Of a DNA stretch of 64,000 nt, positions 1 to 8,832 are shown in pieces. The DNA is from Bradyrhizobium nanningense. GTDB taxonomy: Bacteria > Pseudomonadota > Alphaproteobacteria > Rhizobiales > Xanthobacteraceae. The notes under the pieces were generated by a model. That model was not told the DNA's origin. It made no database searches and saw only the letters and a program-made list of their open reading frames with translations. Position numbers and translations under genes: made by a program. Location of the stretch: contig NZ_LBJC01000024.1 of the NCBI RefSeq assembly GCF_004114535.1, positions 186,001-250,000 of the forward strand, read 5' to 3'. Every line of letters begins with the position of its first letter. The first letter of the stretch is position 1.

Positions 1-68
1 TGGTCGCGAATTTCACTGTCGACATGCTCTACGCGGTGTTCGACCCGCGGATCAGGTACACGGATTAG
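1..68 (+). CDS. Peptide/nickel-type ABC transporter permease (DppB-like), C-terminal fragment
   Basis: Only the last 21 codons and the TAG stop (66-68) are inside the window, reading in frame from base 3. The tail ends F-D-P-R-I-R-Y, the usual ending of DppB-type inner-membrane permeases of peptide, nickel and opine importers. The next permease starts 9 bases downstream with three more genes of the same importer behind it, so this is the first of the two membrane subunits of one operon. Identification rests on the short tail and the context. Confidence 0.75.
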   Translation, partial: VANFTVDMLYAVFDPRIRYTD

Positions 69-77
69 GAGAGCTGT

Positions 78-971
78 TTGGCCGCGATCGACTACGATCT
101 CGAACTTCGGCGGGCCGGCGCGCATGCGACCGGTGGGTGGCGCCGCGTGCTGTTTCTGGCGCAGCGGCACGTGCTGGGCGCGGCCGGGCTCATCATCATG
201 ACTATGTTCGTATTCACCGCGATCTTTGCCGACTTCATCGCGCGCTACGACCCCCTGACCGTCGATTCCGCGCGCGCTCTCGCTCGCCCGAGCTGGGCGC
301 ACTGGATGGGGACGGACTCGTTCGGCCGCGACGTGTTCAGCCGCATCATTCACGGCGCGCGGATCTCGCTCGCCGTCGGCATCGGCTCGACCGCGCTCGG
401 CGGCACCATCGGCGTCATCGTCGGACTGACGTCAGGCTATCTGTCCGGCTGGGTCGATCTCGTCTTCCAGCGCGTTTCCGACGTACTTCAGGCACTGCCG
501 CTGCTGGTCCTCGCGCTGATCATGACGGCGGCACTCGGTCCGTCCTTGCCGAACGTCATCATCGCGATCGCGATTCCGCTGATCCCGACCGTGTCGCGCG
601 TCACCCGCGCCAACACGCTGGCGCTGCGCGAGCAGCCCTTCGTCGAGGCTGCCAAGTCGATCGGCATGAGCGAGGTGCGCATCGAGCTGCGCCATGTGCT
701 GCCGAACACGCTGGCGCCGCTGATCGTGCTCGCAACTGCCCAGCTCGGCTCGACCATCCTCACCGAGGCTTCCCTCTCCTTCCTCGGCCTCGGCATTCCC
801 GAGCCTTATCCGTCCTGGGGCCGCATGCTCTCGGAATCCGCCGCCGAATATGTCCGCACGGCGCCCTGGCTCGTGATCTTCCCGGGCATCGCCATCAGCC
901 TCGCCGTGTTCGGCGCCAATCTGTTCGGCGATGCCCTGCGCGACATCCTGGACCCGAGGCAACGCGGCTGA
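78..971 (+). CDS. Peptide/nickel-type ABC transporter permease (DppC-like)
   Basis: A 297-residue inner-membrane permease of the DppC/OppC family. An N-terminal membrane segment (about residues 32-53) follows a cytosolic leader; then come the family hallmark G-T-D-S-F-G-R-D-V-F-S-R, the further membrane helices, and the EAA loop (E-A-A-K-S-I-G-M, about 195-202) that docks on the ATPases. The end (F-G-D-A-L-R-D-I-L-D-P-R) is typical of the family. The start is TTG at 78, preceded by AGGAGAG at 67-73. The stop overlaps the ATPase start by one base, so the two are translationally coupled. The substrate (oligopeptide, dipeptide or another small solute) cannot be read because the binding-protein gene lies outside the window. 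Confidence 0.93.
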   Translation: MAAIDYDLELRRAGAHATGGWRRVLFLAQRHVLGAAGLIIMTMFVFTAIFADFIARYDPLTVDSARALARPSWAHWMGTDSFGRDVFSRIIHGARISLAVGIGSTALGGTIGVIVGLTSGYLSGWVDLVFQRVSDVLQALPLLVLALIMTAALGPSLPNVIIAIAIPLIPTVSRVTRANTLALREQPFVEAAKSIGMSEVRIELRHVLPNTLAPLIVLATAQLGSTILTEASLSFLGLGIPEPYPSWGRMLSESAAEYVRTAPWLVIFPGIAISLAVFGANLFGDALRDILDPRQRG

Positions 972-1978
972 TGGCTGACAAATCCGACCTCGTGCTCGAT
1001 GTGAGAAACCTGAAGACGGTGTTCTTCACCAATTCGGGGCTCTTCAAGGCCGTCGACGACCTCTCCTTCACCGTGAAGCGCGGCGAGACGCTGGCGATCG
1101 TCGGCGAATCCGGCTGCGGCAAGAGTGTCACCGCGCTGTCGCTGATGCGCCTCGTGCCCGACCCGCCGGGCCGCATCGTCGGCGGCTCCGTCTCGCTCGA
1201 AGGCACCGATCTGCTGGCGCTGGACGAAACCGAGATGCGTGCCGTCAGAGGCAATCGCATCTCCATGATCTTCCAGGAGCCGATGACCTCGCTCAATCCG
1301 GTGATGCGGATCGGCGACCAGATCGTCGAGGCCGTGCGGCTGCATCGAGACGTCTCGGCCAAAGAGGCCCAGAATATCGCCGTCGAGATGCTGCGTCTGG
1401 TGCGGATCCCCGAGCCCGCGCGACGTACGCGCGAGTATCCGCATCAGCTGTCCGGCGGCATGCGGCAGCGCGCGATGATCGCGATGGCACTGGCCTGCCG
1501 GCCGGCGCTCTTGATCGCGGACGAGCCGACCACCGCGCTCGATGTCACCATTCAGGCGCAGATCCTGGCGCTGATCCTCGACCTGCAGAAAGAGCTCGGC
1601 ACCGGGCTGGTGCTGATCACGCATGATCTCGGTGTCGTCGCGCAGACTGCGCAGCGGGTGATCGTGATGTATGCGGGGCGGAAGGTCGAGGAAGCCAGTG
1701 TCGAAGCGCTGTTCGCCTCGCCAAAGCATCCTTACACGCGCGGACTGATGGCTTCGATTCCAGCGGTCCCCGCGCCCGGAATCGCCGCGCCGGCGCGGCT
1801 GAACGAGATTCCCGGCACGGTGCCATCGCTGGTGCGGTTGCCCAGGGGTTGCGCCTTCGCGCCGCGCTGCAAGCTCGCCATCAAGCGTTGCGAGGCCGAA
1901 TATCCGCCGCTGGAGGATTGCGGCGGCGGCCATCTCGCCGCCTGCTGGCGCGCGGAAGAGGTTGCGGAGGTGGCATGA
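971..1978 (+). CDS. Peptide/nickel-type ABC transporter ATP-binding protein (DppD-like)
   Basis: A 335-residue ATPase with Walker A G-E-S-G-C-G-K-S, signature L-S-G-G-M-R-Q-R, Walker B L-L-I-A-D-E-P and the switch histidine in I-T-H-D-L-G. The C-terminal extension (P-R-G-C-A-F-A-P-R-C, then further cysteines) is the oligopeptide/dipeptide transporter tail seen on OppD/DppD proteins. ATG at 971 overlaps the permease stop (TGATG); the open frame continues upstream, but only through the permease gene in another frame. It should form a heterodimer with the next ATPase and power the two permeases. Length is normal for the family. Confidence 0.93.
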   Translation: MADKSDLVLDVRNLKTVFFTNSGLFKAVDDLSFTVKRGETLAIVGESGCGKSVTALSLMRLVPDPPGRIVGGSVSLEGTDLLALDETEMRAVRGNRISMIFQEPMTSLNPVMRIGDQIVEAVRLHRDVSAKEAQNIAVEMLRLVRIPEPARRTREYPHQLSGGMRQRAMIAMALACRPALLIADEPTTALDVTIQAQILALILDLQKELGTGLVLITHDLGVVAQTAQRVIVMYAGRKVEEASVEALFASPKHPYTRGLMASIPAVPAPGIAAPARLNEIPGTVPSLVRLPRGCAFAPRCKLAIKRCEAEYPPLEDCGGGHLAACWRAEEVAEVA

Positions 1979-2970
1979 CCGGAGCACTGCTCGAAGTCAC
2001 CGATCTCAAGAAGTATTATCCGGTGCGTGCCGGCGTGCTGCGGCGGCAGGTCGGCACCGTGCACTCGGTCGACGGCGTCTCGTTCTCCCTTCAGGCCGGC
2101 GAGACGCTAGGGCTCGTCGGCGAGTCCGGCTGCGGCAAGTCGACGGTGGCGCGCAGCGTGCTGCGGCTGGTCGAACCGACCTCGGGCCAGATCCGCCTCG
2201 ACGGTGAGGACATCACGCATCTGTCCAAGTCGGCGCTGCGCCCGCACCGCCGCTCGATGCAGATCGTGTTCCAGGACCCATTCGCCTCGCTCAATCCGCG
2301 CATGACCGCCGGCGACATCGTCGGCGAGCCGCTCGCCGTGCACGGGCTCGCAAGCGGCAAGGAGCTGGAAGCACGGGTCGCACAATTGTTCGAGCAGGTG
2401 GGCTTGCGGCCCGACCAGATGCGCAACTTCCCGCATCAGTTCTCCGGCGGCCAGCGCCAGCGTATCTGCATCGCACGCGCGCTCGCGCTGGGGCCGCGCC
2501 TGATCGTCTGCGACGAGCCGGTCTCCGCGCTCGACGTCTCGATCCAGGCGCAGGTGATCAACCTGTTGGTCGACCTGCAGCGGCAGCACGGCTTTTCCTA
2601 TCTCTTCATCGCGCACGACCTCGCCGTGGTCGCACATATCAGCCACCGCGTCGCGGTGATGTATCTCGGCCGCATCGTCGAGATCGCCGGCAAGGACGAG
2701 TTGTTCCGCAACCCGCGCCATCCCTACACGCAGGCCCTGCTCGCCTCCGTGCCGATCGCCAACCCGCTCGCGAAGAAGCTCGCGCCGCTGGTCGACGGCG
2801 ACGTGCCGAGCCCGGTCAATCCGCCGCCCGGCTGCGCGTTTCACACCCGCTGCCGGTTTGCGATGGAGCGGTGCCAGATCGAGCGGCCGGCGCTGCTGGA
2901 TGCCGGCGACGGGCATCAGGTGGCGTGTCTGCTCAATGAGGGGACGGGGCGAAGCAACGCGACTGCGTAG
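1975..2970 (+). CDS. Peptide/nickel-type ABC transporter ATP-binding protein (DppF-like)
   Basis: A 331-residue second ATPase with Walker A G-E-S-G-C-G-K-S-T, signature F-S-G-G-Q-R-Q-R, Walker B L-I-V-C-D-E-P-V-S-A-L-D and an A-H-D-L switch. The C-terminal P-P-G-C-A-F-H-T-R-C motif again marks the oligopeptide family. Its ATG sits in an ATGA overlap with the upstream stop. It is the last gene of the importer operon. Its TAG stop (2968-2970) lies inside the left arm of a dispersed palindromic repeat (2967-3056), so the last residues may have been altered when the element arrived. Confidence 0.93.
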   Translation: MTGALLEVTDLKKYYPVRAGVLRRQVGTVHSVDGVSFSLQAGETLGLVGESGCGKSTVARSVLRLVEPTSGQIRLDGEDITHLSKSALRPHRRSMQIVFQDPFASLNPRMTAGDIVGEPLAVHGLASGKELEARVAQLFEQVGLRPDQMRNFPHQFSGGQRQRICIARALALGPRLIVCDEPVSALDVSIQAQVINLLVDLQRQHGFSYLFIAHDLAVVAHISHRVAVMYLGRIVEIAGKDELFRNPRHPYTQALLASVPIANPLAKKLAPLVDGDVPSPVNPPPGCAFHTRCRFAMERCQIERPALLDAGDGHQVACLLNEGTGRSNATA

Positions 2971-3056
2971 GGTGGGCAAAGCGAAGCGTGCCCACCACCT
3001 CTATGCCAATCGAAACGAATGGTGGGCACGGCGCTATGCGCCTTTGCCCACCCTAC
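2967..3056. repeat. Dispersed palindromic repeat, family A (GTAGGGTGGGC type), copy 1
   Basis: The ends are inverted copies: GTAGGGTGGGCAAAGCG on the left, CTTTGCCCACCCTAC on the right, with internal GTGCCCACCA/TGGTGGGCAC arms. The element fills the gap between two convergent genes, and each end supplies the TAG stop codon of its neighbour. As RNA it would fold into a long hairpin that could act as a bidirectional terminator. Confidence 0.9.
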
Positions 3057-5029
3057 GATACTGCGATCTCCGCCACGATCCTGCCGGTTGTGACCTGATC
3101 CCCCTCGGCGACGTCGATCGCCGTGACCACGCCGTCGATGCCGGCCTTGTGGACGTGCTCCATCTTCATCGCTTCCAGCGTCAGCACCGGCTGACCGGCG
3201 GCGACACGGTCGCCCGGCTTGACCAGCACGGCGACGACGCGGCCGTTCATGGCGGCGCGGACCTTGCCGTCGCCGCCGTTGGCGGCGGCGGCCTTGGGCG
3301 CGGCGAGGGTGAGATCGGTCACCGCGAGCGGGATGCCGCGGTGCTGGAGGTAGAGCCGATCGCCATCTCGCAGGAATTTTGCGCTGTCCATCACGCCGTC
3401 GTGGCGGAAGCGGATCGTATCGGCGTCGAGCTGCTCGATCTCGAATCTGTCCTGGCGGTCGTCGCTGACAACGGTGTAGCTGCCGTCACGCTCTCGCGTG
3501 ACTTCGAGCTCCAGCGTCTCGCCGGCGATCTCGATCTTTGCCGGCAGCGGGAACGTTGCCGACAGGCTCCGGCCGCTTCGCCATGATGGTGCACGCGGAT
3601 TGGTGACATAGAGCAGCAGGCCCGCCAGCGCCGTATCGAATGCGGCTCCGGCGCGCGGCGCCAACAGCTCGTCGCGGTGTGTTTCGATGAAGGCCGTCGT
3701 CGCCTCGCCCTTGGCAAAGCCGGGATGACGCAGGCAGGACATCAGAAACGACTGATTGGTGGTCACGCCGAACGCGGTGAGCTGCTCGAGGCCGACGATC
3801 AGCCGCCCCCTCGCCTCCTCGCGCGTGGTGCCATGGCCGATCACCTTGGCGATCATGGAATCGTAGAACGGCGGGATCTCCGAACCCGATTGCAACGCAT
3901 GCTCGACGCGGATGCTTTCAGGCACCTGCCAACGTGCCATGCGGCCCGACTGCGGCATGAAATCGTGCGCTGCATCCTCCGAGCACAGCCGCACCTCGAT
4001 GGCATGGCCGGCGAACTTGATGTCCTGCTGCTTCACCGGCAATTGCTCGCCGCGCGCGACGCGCAACTGCAGCTCGACGAGATCGAGCCCGGTGATCGCC
4101 TCGGTGACGGGGTGCTCGACCTGGAGACGCGTGTTCATCTCCATGAAGTAGAACTCGCCGCTCGCATCGAGCAGGAATTCCAGCGTGCCCGCGCCCTCAT
4201 AACGCAGTGCCTTGACGGCGGCGACCGCAACTTCGCCCATTCTGGCGCGCAGCTCCGGCGTGACCGCGGGCGACGGCGCCTCCTCGATCAGCTTCTGGTG
4301 CCGCCGCTGCACCGAGCAATCGCGCTCGCCGAGATGAATGGCGTTGCCATGGCTGTCACCGAACACCTGGATCTCGATGTGGCGGGGGCTCTGGATCGCA
4401 CGCTCGAGGATCACAGTAGGATCGCCGAAGGCGGCCTTGGCTTCCGACCGCGCACTGCGCAGGGCGTCAGGGAACGAGGCCACTTCGGTAACTAGCCGCA
4501 TGCCGCGGCCGCCGCCGCCGGCGACGGCCTTGATCATCACGGGAAAGCCGATCTTCCTGGCCTCCGCCAGCATCACCTCGTCGCTCTGGTCGGCGCCCTG
4601 ATAGCCGGGCACGACGGGGACGCCGGCTTTCTTCATGATCTCCTTGGCGCCGGCCTTGTTGCCCATCGCCTCGATCGCCTGCGGTGACGGACCGATGAAG
4701 ACGAGGCCGGCATCCTTGCAGCCTCTCGCGAAGTCTTCGTTCTCGGCGAGGAATCCGTAGCCGGGATGGATGGCGTCCGCGCCGCTTACCTTGGCCGCTG
4801 CAATGATCGCGGGGATGTTGAGATAGGACTGCGCCGGCAAGGCTTCGCCGATATGCACGGCTTGGTCCGCTTGCCGCACATGGAGTGCGTCGCGATCGGC
4901 ATCCGAATAGACCGCGACGACGCCAAGGCCGAGCTGCCGCGCGCTGCGCATCACGCGCAGTGCGATCTCGCCGCGATTGGCCACCAGAACCCTGAAGAAC
5001 GGCCGATGCTGCACTGATCCGTTCCTCAT
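3053..5029 (-). CDS. Biotin-dependent acyl-CoA carboxylase, alpha subunit (biotin carboxylase + BCCP)
   Basis: A 658-residue protein of the MccA/PccA/AtuF type. It starts F-R-V-L-V-A-N-R-G-E-I-A, the biotin carboxylase N-terminus; the ATP-grasp lid is G-G-G-G-R-G-M; the catalytic region has E-M-N-T-R-L-Q-V-E-H. The biotin attachment motif E-A-M-K-M-E-H is near the C-terminus. It carboxylates biotin with ATP and bicarbonate and hands CO2 to the beta subunit. ATG at 5029 lies in an ATGA overlap with the beta-subunit gene; the longer open frame upstream only runs through that gene. The acyl substrate (methylcrotonyl, geranyl, propionyl or other) cannot be decided from sequence. The stop lies in a repeat end. 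Confidence 0.93.
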   Translation of the reverse strand: MRNGSVQHRPFFRVLVANRGEIALRVMRSARQLGLGVVAVYSDADRDALHVRQADQAVHIGEALPAQSYLNIPAIIAAAKVSGADAIHPGYGFLAENEDFARGCKDAGLVFIGPSPQAIEAMGNKAGAKEIMKKAGVPVVPGYQGADQSDEVMLAEARKIGFPVMIKAVAGGGGRGMRLVTEVASFPDALRSARSEAKAAFGDPTVILERAIQSPRHIEIQVFGDSHGNAIHLGERDCSVQRRHQKLIEEAPSPAVTPELRARMGEVAVAAVKALRYEGAGTLEFLLDASGEFYFMEMNTRLQVEHPVTEAITGLDLVELQLRVARGEQLPVKQQDIKFAGHAIEVRLCSEDAAHDFMPQSGRMARWQVPESIRVEHALQSGSEIPPFYDSMIAKVIGHGTTREEARGRLIVGLEQLTAFGVTTNQSFLMSCLRHPGFAKGEATTAFIETHRDELLAPRAGAAFDTALAGLLLYVTNPRAPSWRSGRSLSATFPLPAKIEIAGETLELEVTRERDGSYTVVSDDRQDRFEIEQLDADTIRFRHDGVMDSAKFLRDGDRLYLQHRGIPLAVTDLTLAAPKAAAANGGDGKVRAAMNGRVVAVLVKPGDRVAAGQPVLTLEAMKMEHVHKAGIDGVVTAIDVAEGDQVTTGRIVAEIAVS

Positions 5030-6642
5030 GGGCGGGCCACCGAGAACTGCATGCGCTGAGGCGTGCGCGCATCGCCCTCGCGGCAGATCGCGAGCACTTC
5101 CGACAGCACCGCGCGGGTGTCGCGCGGATCGATCACGCCGTCGTCGAGCACGCGGGCGCTGGTCGAGAACACATCCATCTGGCCGTCGAACACGCCGATG
5201 ATCTGCGCCTTCATGGTCTCCAGCTTGTCCTTTTCGATGGGCTTGCCGCGGCGCGCCGCGGCGGCCTCGGTCACGATCGCCATGGTTTCCGCCGCCTGCT
5301 CCCCGCCCATCACGGCGGTCTTGGCGTTCGGCCAGGAGAAGCAGAAGCGCGGATGGAAGCCGCGGCCGCACATGCCGTAATTGCCGGCGCCGAACGATGC
5401 ACCGCAATAGATGGTGATCTGCGGCACCGTCGCCGAGGTCACGGCCTGGATCATCTTCGAGCCGTGCTTGATCATGCCGGCTTCCTCATAGGCCTTGCCG
5501 ACCATGTAGCCGGTGGTGTTGTTGAGATAGAGGATTGGCGTGCGGGTCTGGCAGCAGGCCTGGATGAAATGCGTCGCCTTGTTGGCGCCGGCGGGATCGA
5601 GCGGACCGTTGTTGGTGATGATGCCGATCGCCTGTCCTTCGATGCGGGCATGGCCGCAGACGGTGGCCGGGCCGTAATTCGGCGCCATCTCGGTGAAATC
5701 GGAATCGTCGACGATTCGGGCGATCACCTGTTTCATGTCGACGGGACGCTTGTGGTCCATCGGCATGATGCCGAGCAGTTCGTCCTGATCGTAGCGCGGC
5801 GGCTTGAACTGGGCAGCCGCCTTGCCCGGCCGCTCCCATTCCATCGCTGCCATGATCTCGCGTGCGATTCGCAGCGCGTCGCGATCGTCCTCGGCGAGGT
5901 AGTCGCCGAGTCCGGACACCTGCGTATGCATCTCGGCGCCGCCGAGCTCTTCCTCGGTCGCGATCTCGCCGGTCGCGGCCTTCAGCAGCGGCGGACCTGC
6001 AAGGAAGGCGCGGGTGCGGCCGCGGACCATCACGATGTAATCGGAGAGGCCAGTCTGATAGGCGCCGCCGGCGGTCGAGGAGCCGTGCGTGACGGTGACG
6101 ACAGGCAGGCCTGCCGCCGAGAGCCGCGCCAGATTGCGAAAGATGTTGCCGCCGCGAACAAAGTCCTCGACGCGGTAGCGCAAGAGATTGGCGCCGGCGC
6201 TTTCGACGAGCTGGACATAAGGCAGCTTGTTCTCCAGCGCGAGCTCCTGCGCCCGCAGCGTCTTGTCGAGGCCGTAAGGTTGCAGCGCGCCCGCATCGAT
6301 GCCGGAATCACTGGCGCTGACCATGCAGCGGATACCCGAGACGAAGCCGATGCCGGCGATGACACCGCCGCCGGGCACGCTCTTGCTCGCATCCGGCACG
6401 TCGAACATGTAGCCGGCGAGCGTCGACAGCTCGATGAAGGGCGCGCCGGGATCGAGCACCAGTGCGACGCGCTCACGCGGCAGCAATTGGCCGCGCTTGT
6501 GGAAACGGTCTTTCGCCGCCGCCGACGCCGCCCGCGTGCGCTCTTCCAGCGCGCGCATGCGGTCGATCAAAGCGAGCATGCCGTCGCGGCTGGCGAGATA
6601 GGCGGCGCCGCTGGGGGAAATGGTGTTTTCGAGAATGGACAT
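5026..6642 (-). CDS. Acyl-CoA carboxylase, beta (carboxyltransferase) subunit
   Basis: A 538-residue carboxyltransferase of the MccB/AtuC group. The N-half has the conserved start L-P-R-E-R-V and the acyl-CoA region G-G-A-Y-Q-T-G-L-S-D; the stretch F-L-A-G-P-P-L-L-K-A-A-T-G is characteristic of methylcrotonyl- and geranyl-type enzymes. The C-half has the carboxybiotin region with G-A-G-N-Y-G-M-C-G. The segment around residues 115-160 departs from classical MccB and looks more like geranyl-type enzymes; this is an impression, not an alignment. It overlaps the alpha subunit by four bases. A family B palindrome lies just upstream, leaving only 14 bases before the start. Confidence 0.9.
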   Translation of the reverse strand: MSILENTISPSGAAYLASRDGMLALIDRMRALEERTRAASAAAKDRFHKRGQLLPRERVALVLDPGAPFIELSTLAGYMFDVPDASKSVPGGGVIAGIGFVSGIRCMVSASDSGIDAGALQPYGLDKTLRAQELALENKLPYVQLVESAGANLLRYRVEDFVRGGNIFRNLARLSAAGLPVVTVTHGSSTAGGAYQTGLSDYIVMVRGRTRAFLAGPPLLKAATGEIATEEELGGAEMHTQVSGLGDYLAEDDRDALRIAREIMAAMEWERPGKAAAQFKPPRYDQDELLGIMPMDHKRPVDMKQVIARIVDDSDFTEMAPNYGPATVCGHARIEGQAIGIITNNGPLDPAGANKATHFIQACCQTRTPILYLNNTTGYMVGKAYEEAGMIKHGSKMIQAVTSATVPQITIYCGASFGAGNYGMCGRGFHPRFCFSWPNAKTAVMGGEQAAETMAIVTEAAAARRGKPIEKDKLETMKAQIIGVFDGQMDVFSTSARVLDDGVIDPRDTRAVLSEVLAICREGDARTPQRMQFSVARP

Positions 6643-6656
6643 GGCTCTATCCTACC

Positions 6657-6742
6657 CGTCATTGCGAGGAGCGAAGCGACGAAGCAATCCAGTCTGTTTC
6701 CGCGGAGGCACTCTGGATTGCCTCGCTTCGCTCGCAATGACG
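6657..6742. repeat. Dispersed palindromic repeat, family B (CATTGCGAG type), copy 1
   Basis: Inverted ends CGTCATTGCGAGGAGCGAAG and CTTCGCTCGCAATGACG enclose inner arms GCAATCCAG / CTGGATTGC. It sits between two genes of one leftward operon, so here it cannot be a complete terminator unless the carboxylase genes have their own promoter. Confidence 0.9.
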
Positions 6743-6755
6743 GCTGAGGCTACGT

Positions 6756-7622
6756 TCAGCGATTCGTCCCAAAGATCTTCCGCGCCTCGGCCGGGCTTGC
6801 GATCTCGCGGCCCGCACGCCTTGCGCAGGCGGCGACGGCCTCGATCAGCTGGCCGTTCGATGTCACCTTCTTGCCGTCGGCGAGATAGAAGGTGTCTTCC
6901 AGACCGGTGCGCAAGTGGCCGCCGAGCTCGGCGCAGCGCTGGTGCAGCGGCCAGATCTCCTCGCGGCCGATGGCGGTGACCTGGAAATGCGCCTCGGGAC
7001 GCTTCAGCTTGATCAGGATCGGCAACAGCTCGGGATCGGCGGGCATGCCGGAGGCGACGCCCATCACGAAGTTATATTCGAGCGGCCCCTTGTACATGCC
7101 GACCTGGCGGTACATGCCGACGCATCGAACGATGCCGACGTCGAAGCATTCGAACTCGGGGATGGTGCCGGCCGCGTTCATGACGTCGAGATAGTCTTTC
7201 ACCTTCTCGACCGCGTTGTCGAACATCATCGGTGGCCAGGCCCAGGTATTGTCGGCCTTGACCTTCAGATAATTCAGCGAGCCGGCGTTGCACGCGGCGA
7301 TCTCCGGCCTGGTTTCCCGGATGCAGTCGAGCGCGCCTGAATAGTTCGGCCCCGACACGCCCGAGGTGTGGTTGATGATCACGCCCGGGCAGGCTTCGCG
7401 GATCGCCTGCTGGATCTCCTTGCTGACGCCGACTTCCCAGGACGGCAGGTGCCCCTTGCCCGGCGCCTGCTGGCGCAGGTGGATATGCATGATGGACGCG
7501 CCGGCATCGAATGCAGCCTTGGCCTCGCGCGCCATCTGCTCGGGCGTCACGGGCACGTTGTGCTGCTTCGGATCGGTGAGCACGCCGTTCAGCGCGCAGG
7601 TGATGACGGCCTTGTCGCTCAT
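6756..7622 (-). CDS. Beta-keto acid cleavage enzyme (BKACE / 3-keto-5-aminohexanoate cleavage family)
   Basis: A 288-residue TIM-barrel protein of the family that condenses a beta-keto acid with acetyl-CoA to give acetoacetate and a new acyl-CoA. The Zn ligands are visible as H46 and H48 in M-H-I-H-L-R, the same numbering as the founding enzyme Kce; A-A-C-N-A-G-S-L-N-Y is the conserved barrel strand. ATG at 7622 is chosen over an in-frame TTG 30 bases upstream because it matches the family N-terminus (S-D-K-A-V-I-T-C-A-L-N-G). It lies upstream of the carboxylase genes in the same direction. BKACE members act on many substrates (amino-, hydroxy-, carnitine-derived keto acids), so the substrate stays open. 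Confidence 0.88.
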   Translation of the reverse strand: MSDKAVITCALNGVLTDPKQHNVPVTPEQMAREAKAAFDAGASIMHIHLRQQAPGKGHLPSWEVGVSKEIQQAIREACPGVIINHTSGVSGPNYSGALDCIRETRPEIAACNAGSLNYLKVKADNTWAWPPMMFDNAVEKVKDYLDVMNAAGTIPEFECFDVGIVRCVGMYRQVGMYKGPLEYNFVMGVASGMPADPELLPILIKLKRPEAHFQVTAIGREEIWPLHQRCAELGGHLRTGLEDTFYLADGKKVTSNGQLIEAVAACARRAGREIASPAEARKIFGTNR

Positions 7623-7717
7623 GCAAAGATATCTCGCACGTTGAGAATTCAACGCCTGCGATCATGTGATGGGTGGCATGCGGCTTCTTGCGCGGAGAAG
7701 CTGGGAAATGAGATGCT

Positions 7718-7833
7718 GTAGGGTGGGTTAGCCGAAGGCGTAACCCACCACTTTAGTTTCCGCGGAGACAGACGTGGTTGCTTACGCCAGCGGCCCGCGC
7801 TTCGCGCAGCCGCGAGCTAATAACCCACCCTAC
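7718..7833. repeat. Dispersed palindromic repeat, family A, copy 2
   Basis: Left end GTAGGGTGGGTTAGCCGAAG, right end TAATAACCCACCCTAC, with a longer, decayed centre. It lies just beyond the stop of the leftward araC-type gene and upstream of the BKACE gene. Confidence 0.85.
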
Positions 7834-7837
7834 GAAT

Positions 7838-8638
7838 CTACGAAGCCTCCGCCAGCCTCACCGTCTCGGTGCTGCGGTAGATCGCAAGGTCGCGCGAGCC
7901 GACGAAGATCGCACGCGGCTTCAATCCGTAGAAGCGGCGGATCGAGTGGCTGAAATGGGTCGAGTCGGGGTAGCCGATGTCCTGCGCGAGATGGGCGAGG
8001 TTGAGGTCCTGATTGGCGAAGTGCAGCAAATGGCGCGCACGCTTCCAGGCGCGGAAGGACCGGAAGGAAATGCCCGTTTCTTCCTTGAACAGATGCAGGA
8101 AGCGCGAGGCCGAGAGGCCTGCTTCTGCCGCGCAGGTGTCGGCCGTCACCGGCTCACCGGAGAAACGCTCGATGCGGGCGACGGCGCGGGTCACGCGCGG
8201 ATCGAGCACGCGGCGCGGCAGCGCCTCGCCGAAGCACATCTCGTCGAACTCGGCGGTGGTGATGTCGCCATAGCGGCGCTGGCGCAGCAACGCGTAGGCG
8301 GCCAGGATCTTGCGGGCATAGGCGGCTTTGTCCGGCCTCCGCAGCCGCTCGGCCAAGGCCTCGATCACGCCATCCGGCATGCTTTCCGGCTCCAACGTCA
8401 CGCTGATCACGGTGCGATAGTCGCTGGCGATGGTGTGCCGCTGGTTTGGCAGGGTCACGATCAACTCGTCCGACGTGTGGACGTCGTCGATCGTCAGATG
8501 CAGGCTGCCCTTCACCGCGACATAGACATGGCAGCAGCCGGGGGTCCGCTTGCGAGGGCGGCCGAGCAGGCCGGCATAGAATACCCGCTCCGGCGTGATC
8601 AGCATCAGATGGTCGGATTCGCGACCTTTATCTTCCAT
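7838..8638 (-). CDS. AraC-family transcriptional regulator
   Basis: A 266-residue regulator with an N-terminal cupin-like ligand domain (about 1-120) and a C-terminal AraC DNA-binding domain with two helix-turn-helix units: A-A-E-A-G-L-S-A-S-R-F-L-H-L-F and L-A-H-L-A-Q-D-I-G-Y-P-D-S-T-H-F-S-H. The family signature R-F-Y-G-L-K-P follows. ATG at 8638 is preceded by GGAGGAT. It lies inside the acyl-CoA block, between the GST gene and the BKACE gene, all leftward, so it is the likely local regulator of this pathway; the ligand is unknown. Confidence 0.9.
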   Translation of the reverse strand: MEDKGRESDHLMLITPERVFYAGLLGRPRKRTPGCCHVYVAVKGSLHLTIDDVHTSDELIVTLPNQRHTIASDYRTVISVTLEPESMPDGVIEALAERLRRPDKAAYARKILAAYALLRQRRYGDITTAEFDEMCFGEALPRRVLDPRVTRAVARIERFSGEPVTADTCAAEAGLSASRFLHLFKEETGISFRSFRAWKRARHLLHFANQDLNLAHLAQDIGYPDSTHFSHSIRRFYGLKPRAIFVGSRDLAIYRSTETVRLAEAS

Positions 8639-8742
8639 GGGGATCCTCCTCGCGCGGCTCTCTGGCCGCTGCGGACGGGGGTCACCTTAGCGGAAATTTG
8701 GGCGCTGTCACGATGGGATAGCGCTGTCATCGCAACATGCGC

Positions 8743-8824
8743 CGTCGTTCCGGGGCGGTCCGTGGGATCAGACCCGGAACCTCGAGATTCCGGGTCTGAT
8801 GGCTCCGCATCGCCCCGGAATGAC
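8743..8824. repeat. Dispersed palindromic repeat, family E (CGTTCCGGGGC type)
   Basis: Outer arms CGTTCCGGGGCG / CGCCCCGGAATG and inner arms ATCAGACCCGGAA / TTCCGGGTCTGAT form a near-perfect hairpin centred on CCTCGAGA. It lies between the end of the GST gene and the araC-type gene and could end GST transcripts. Confidence 0.88.
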
Positions 8825-8832
8825 AGCCTCCC

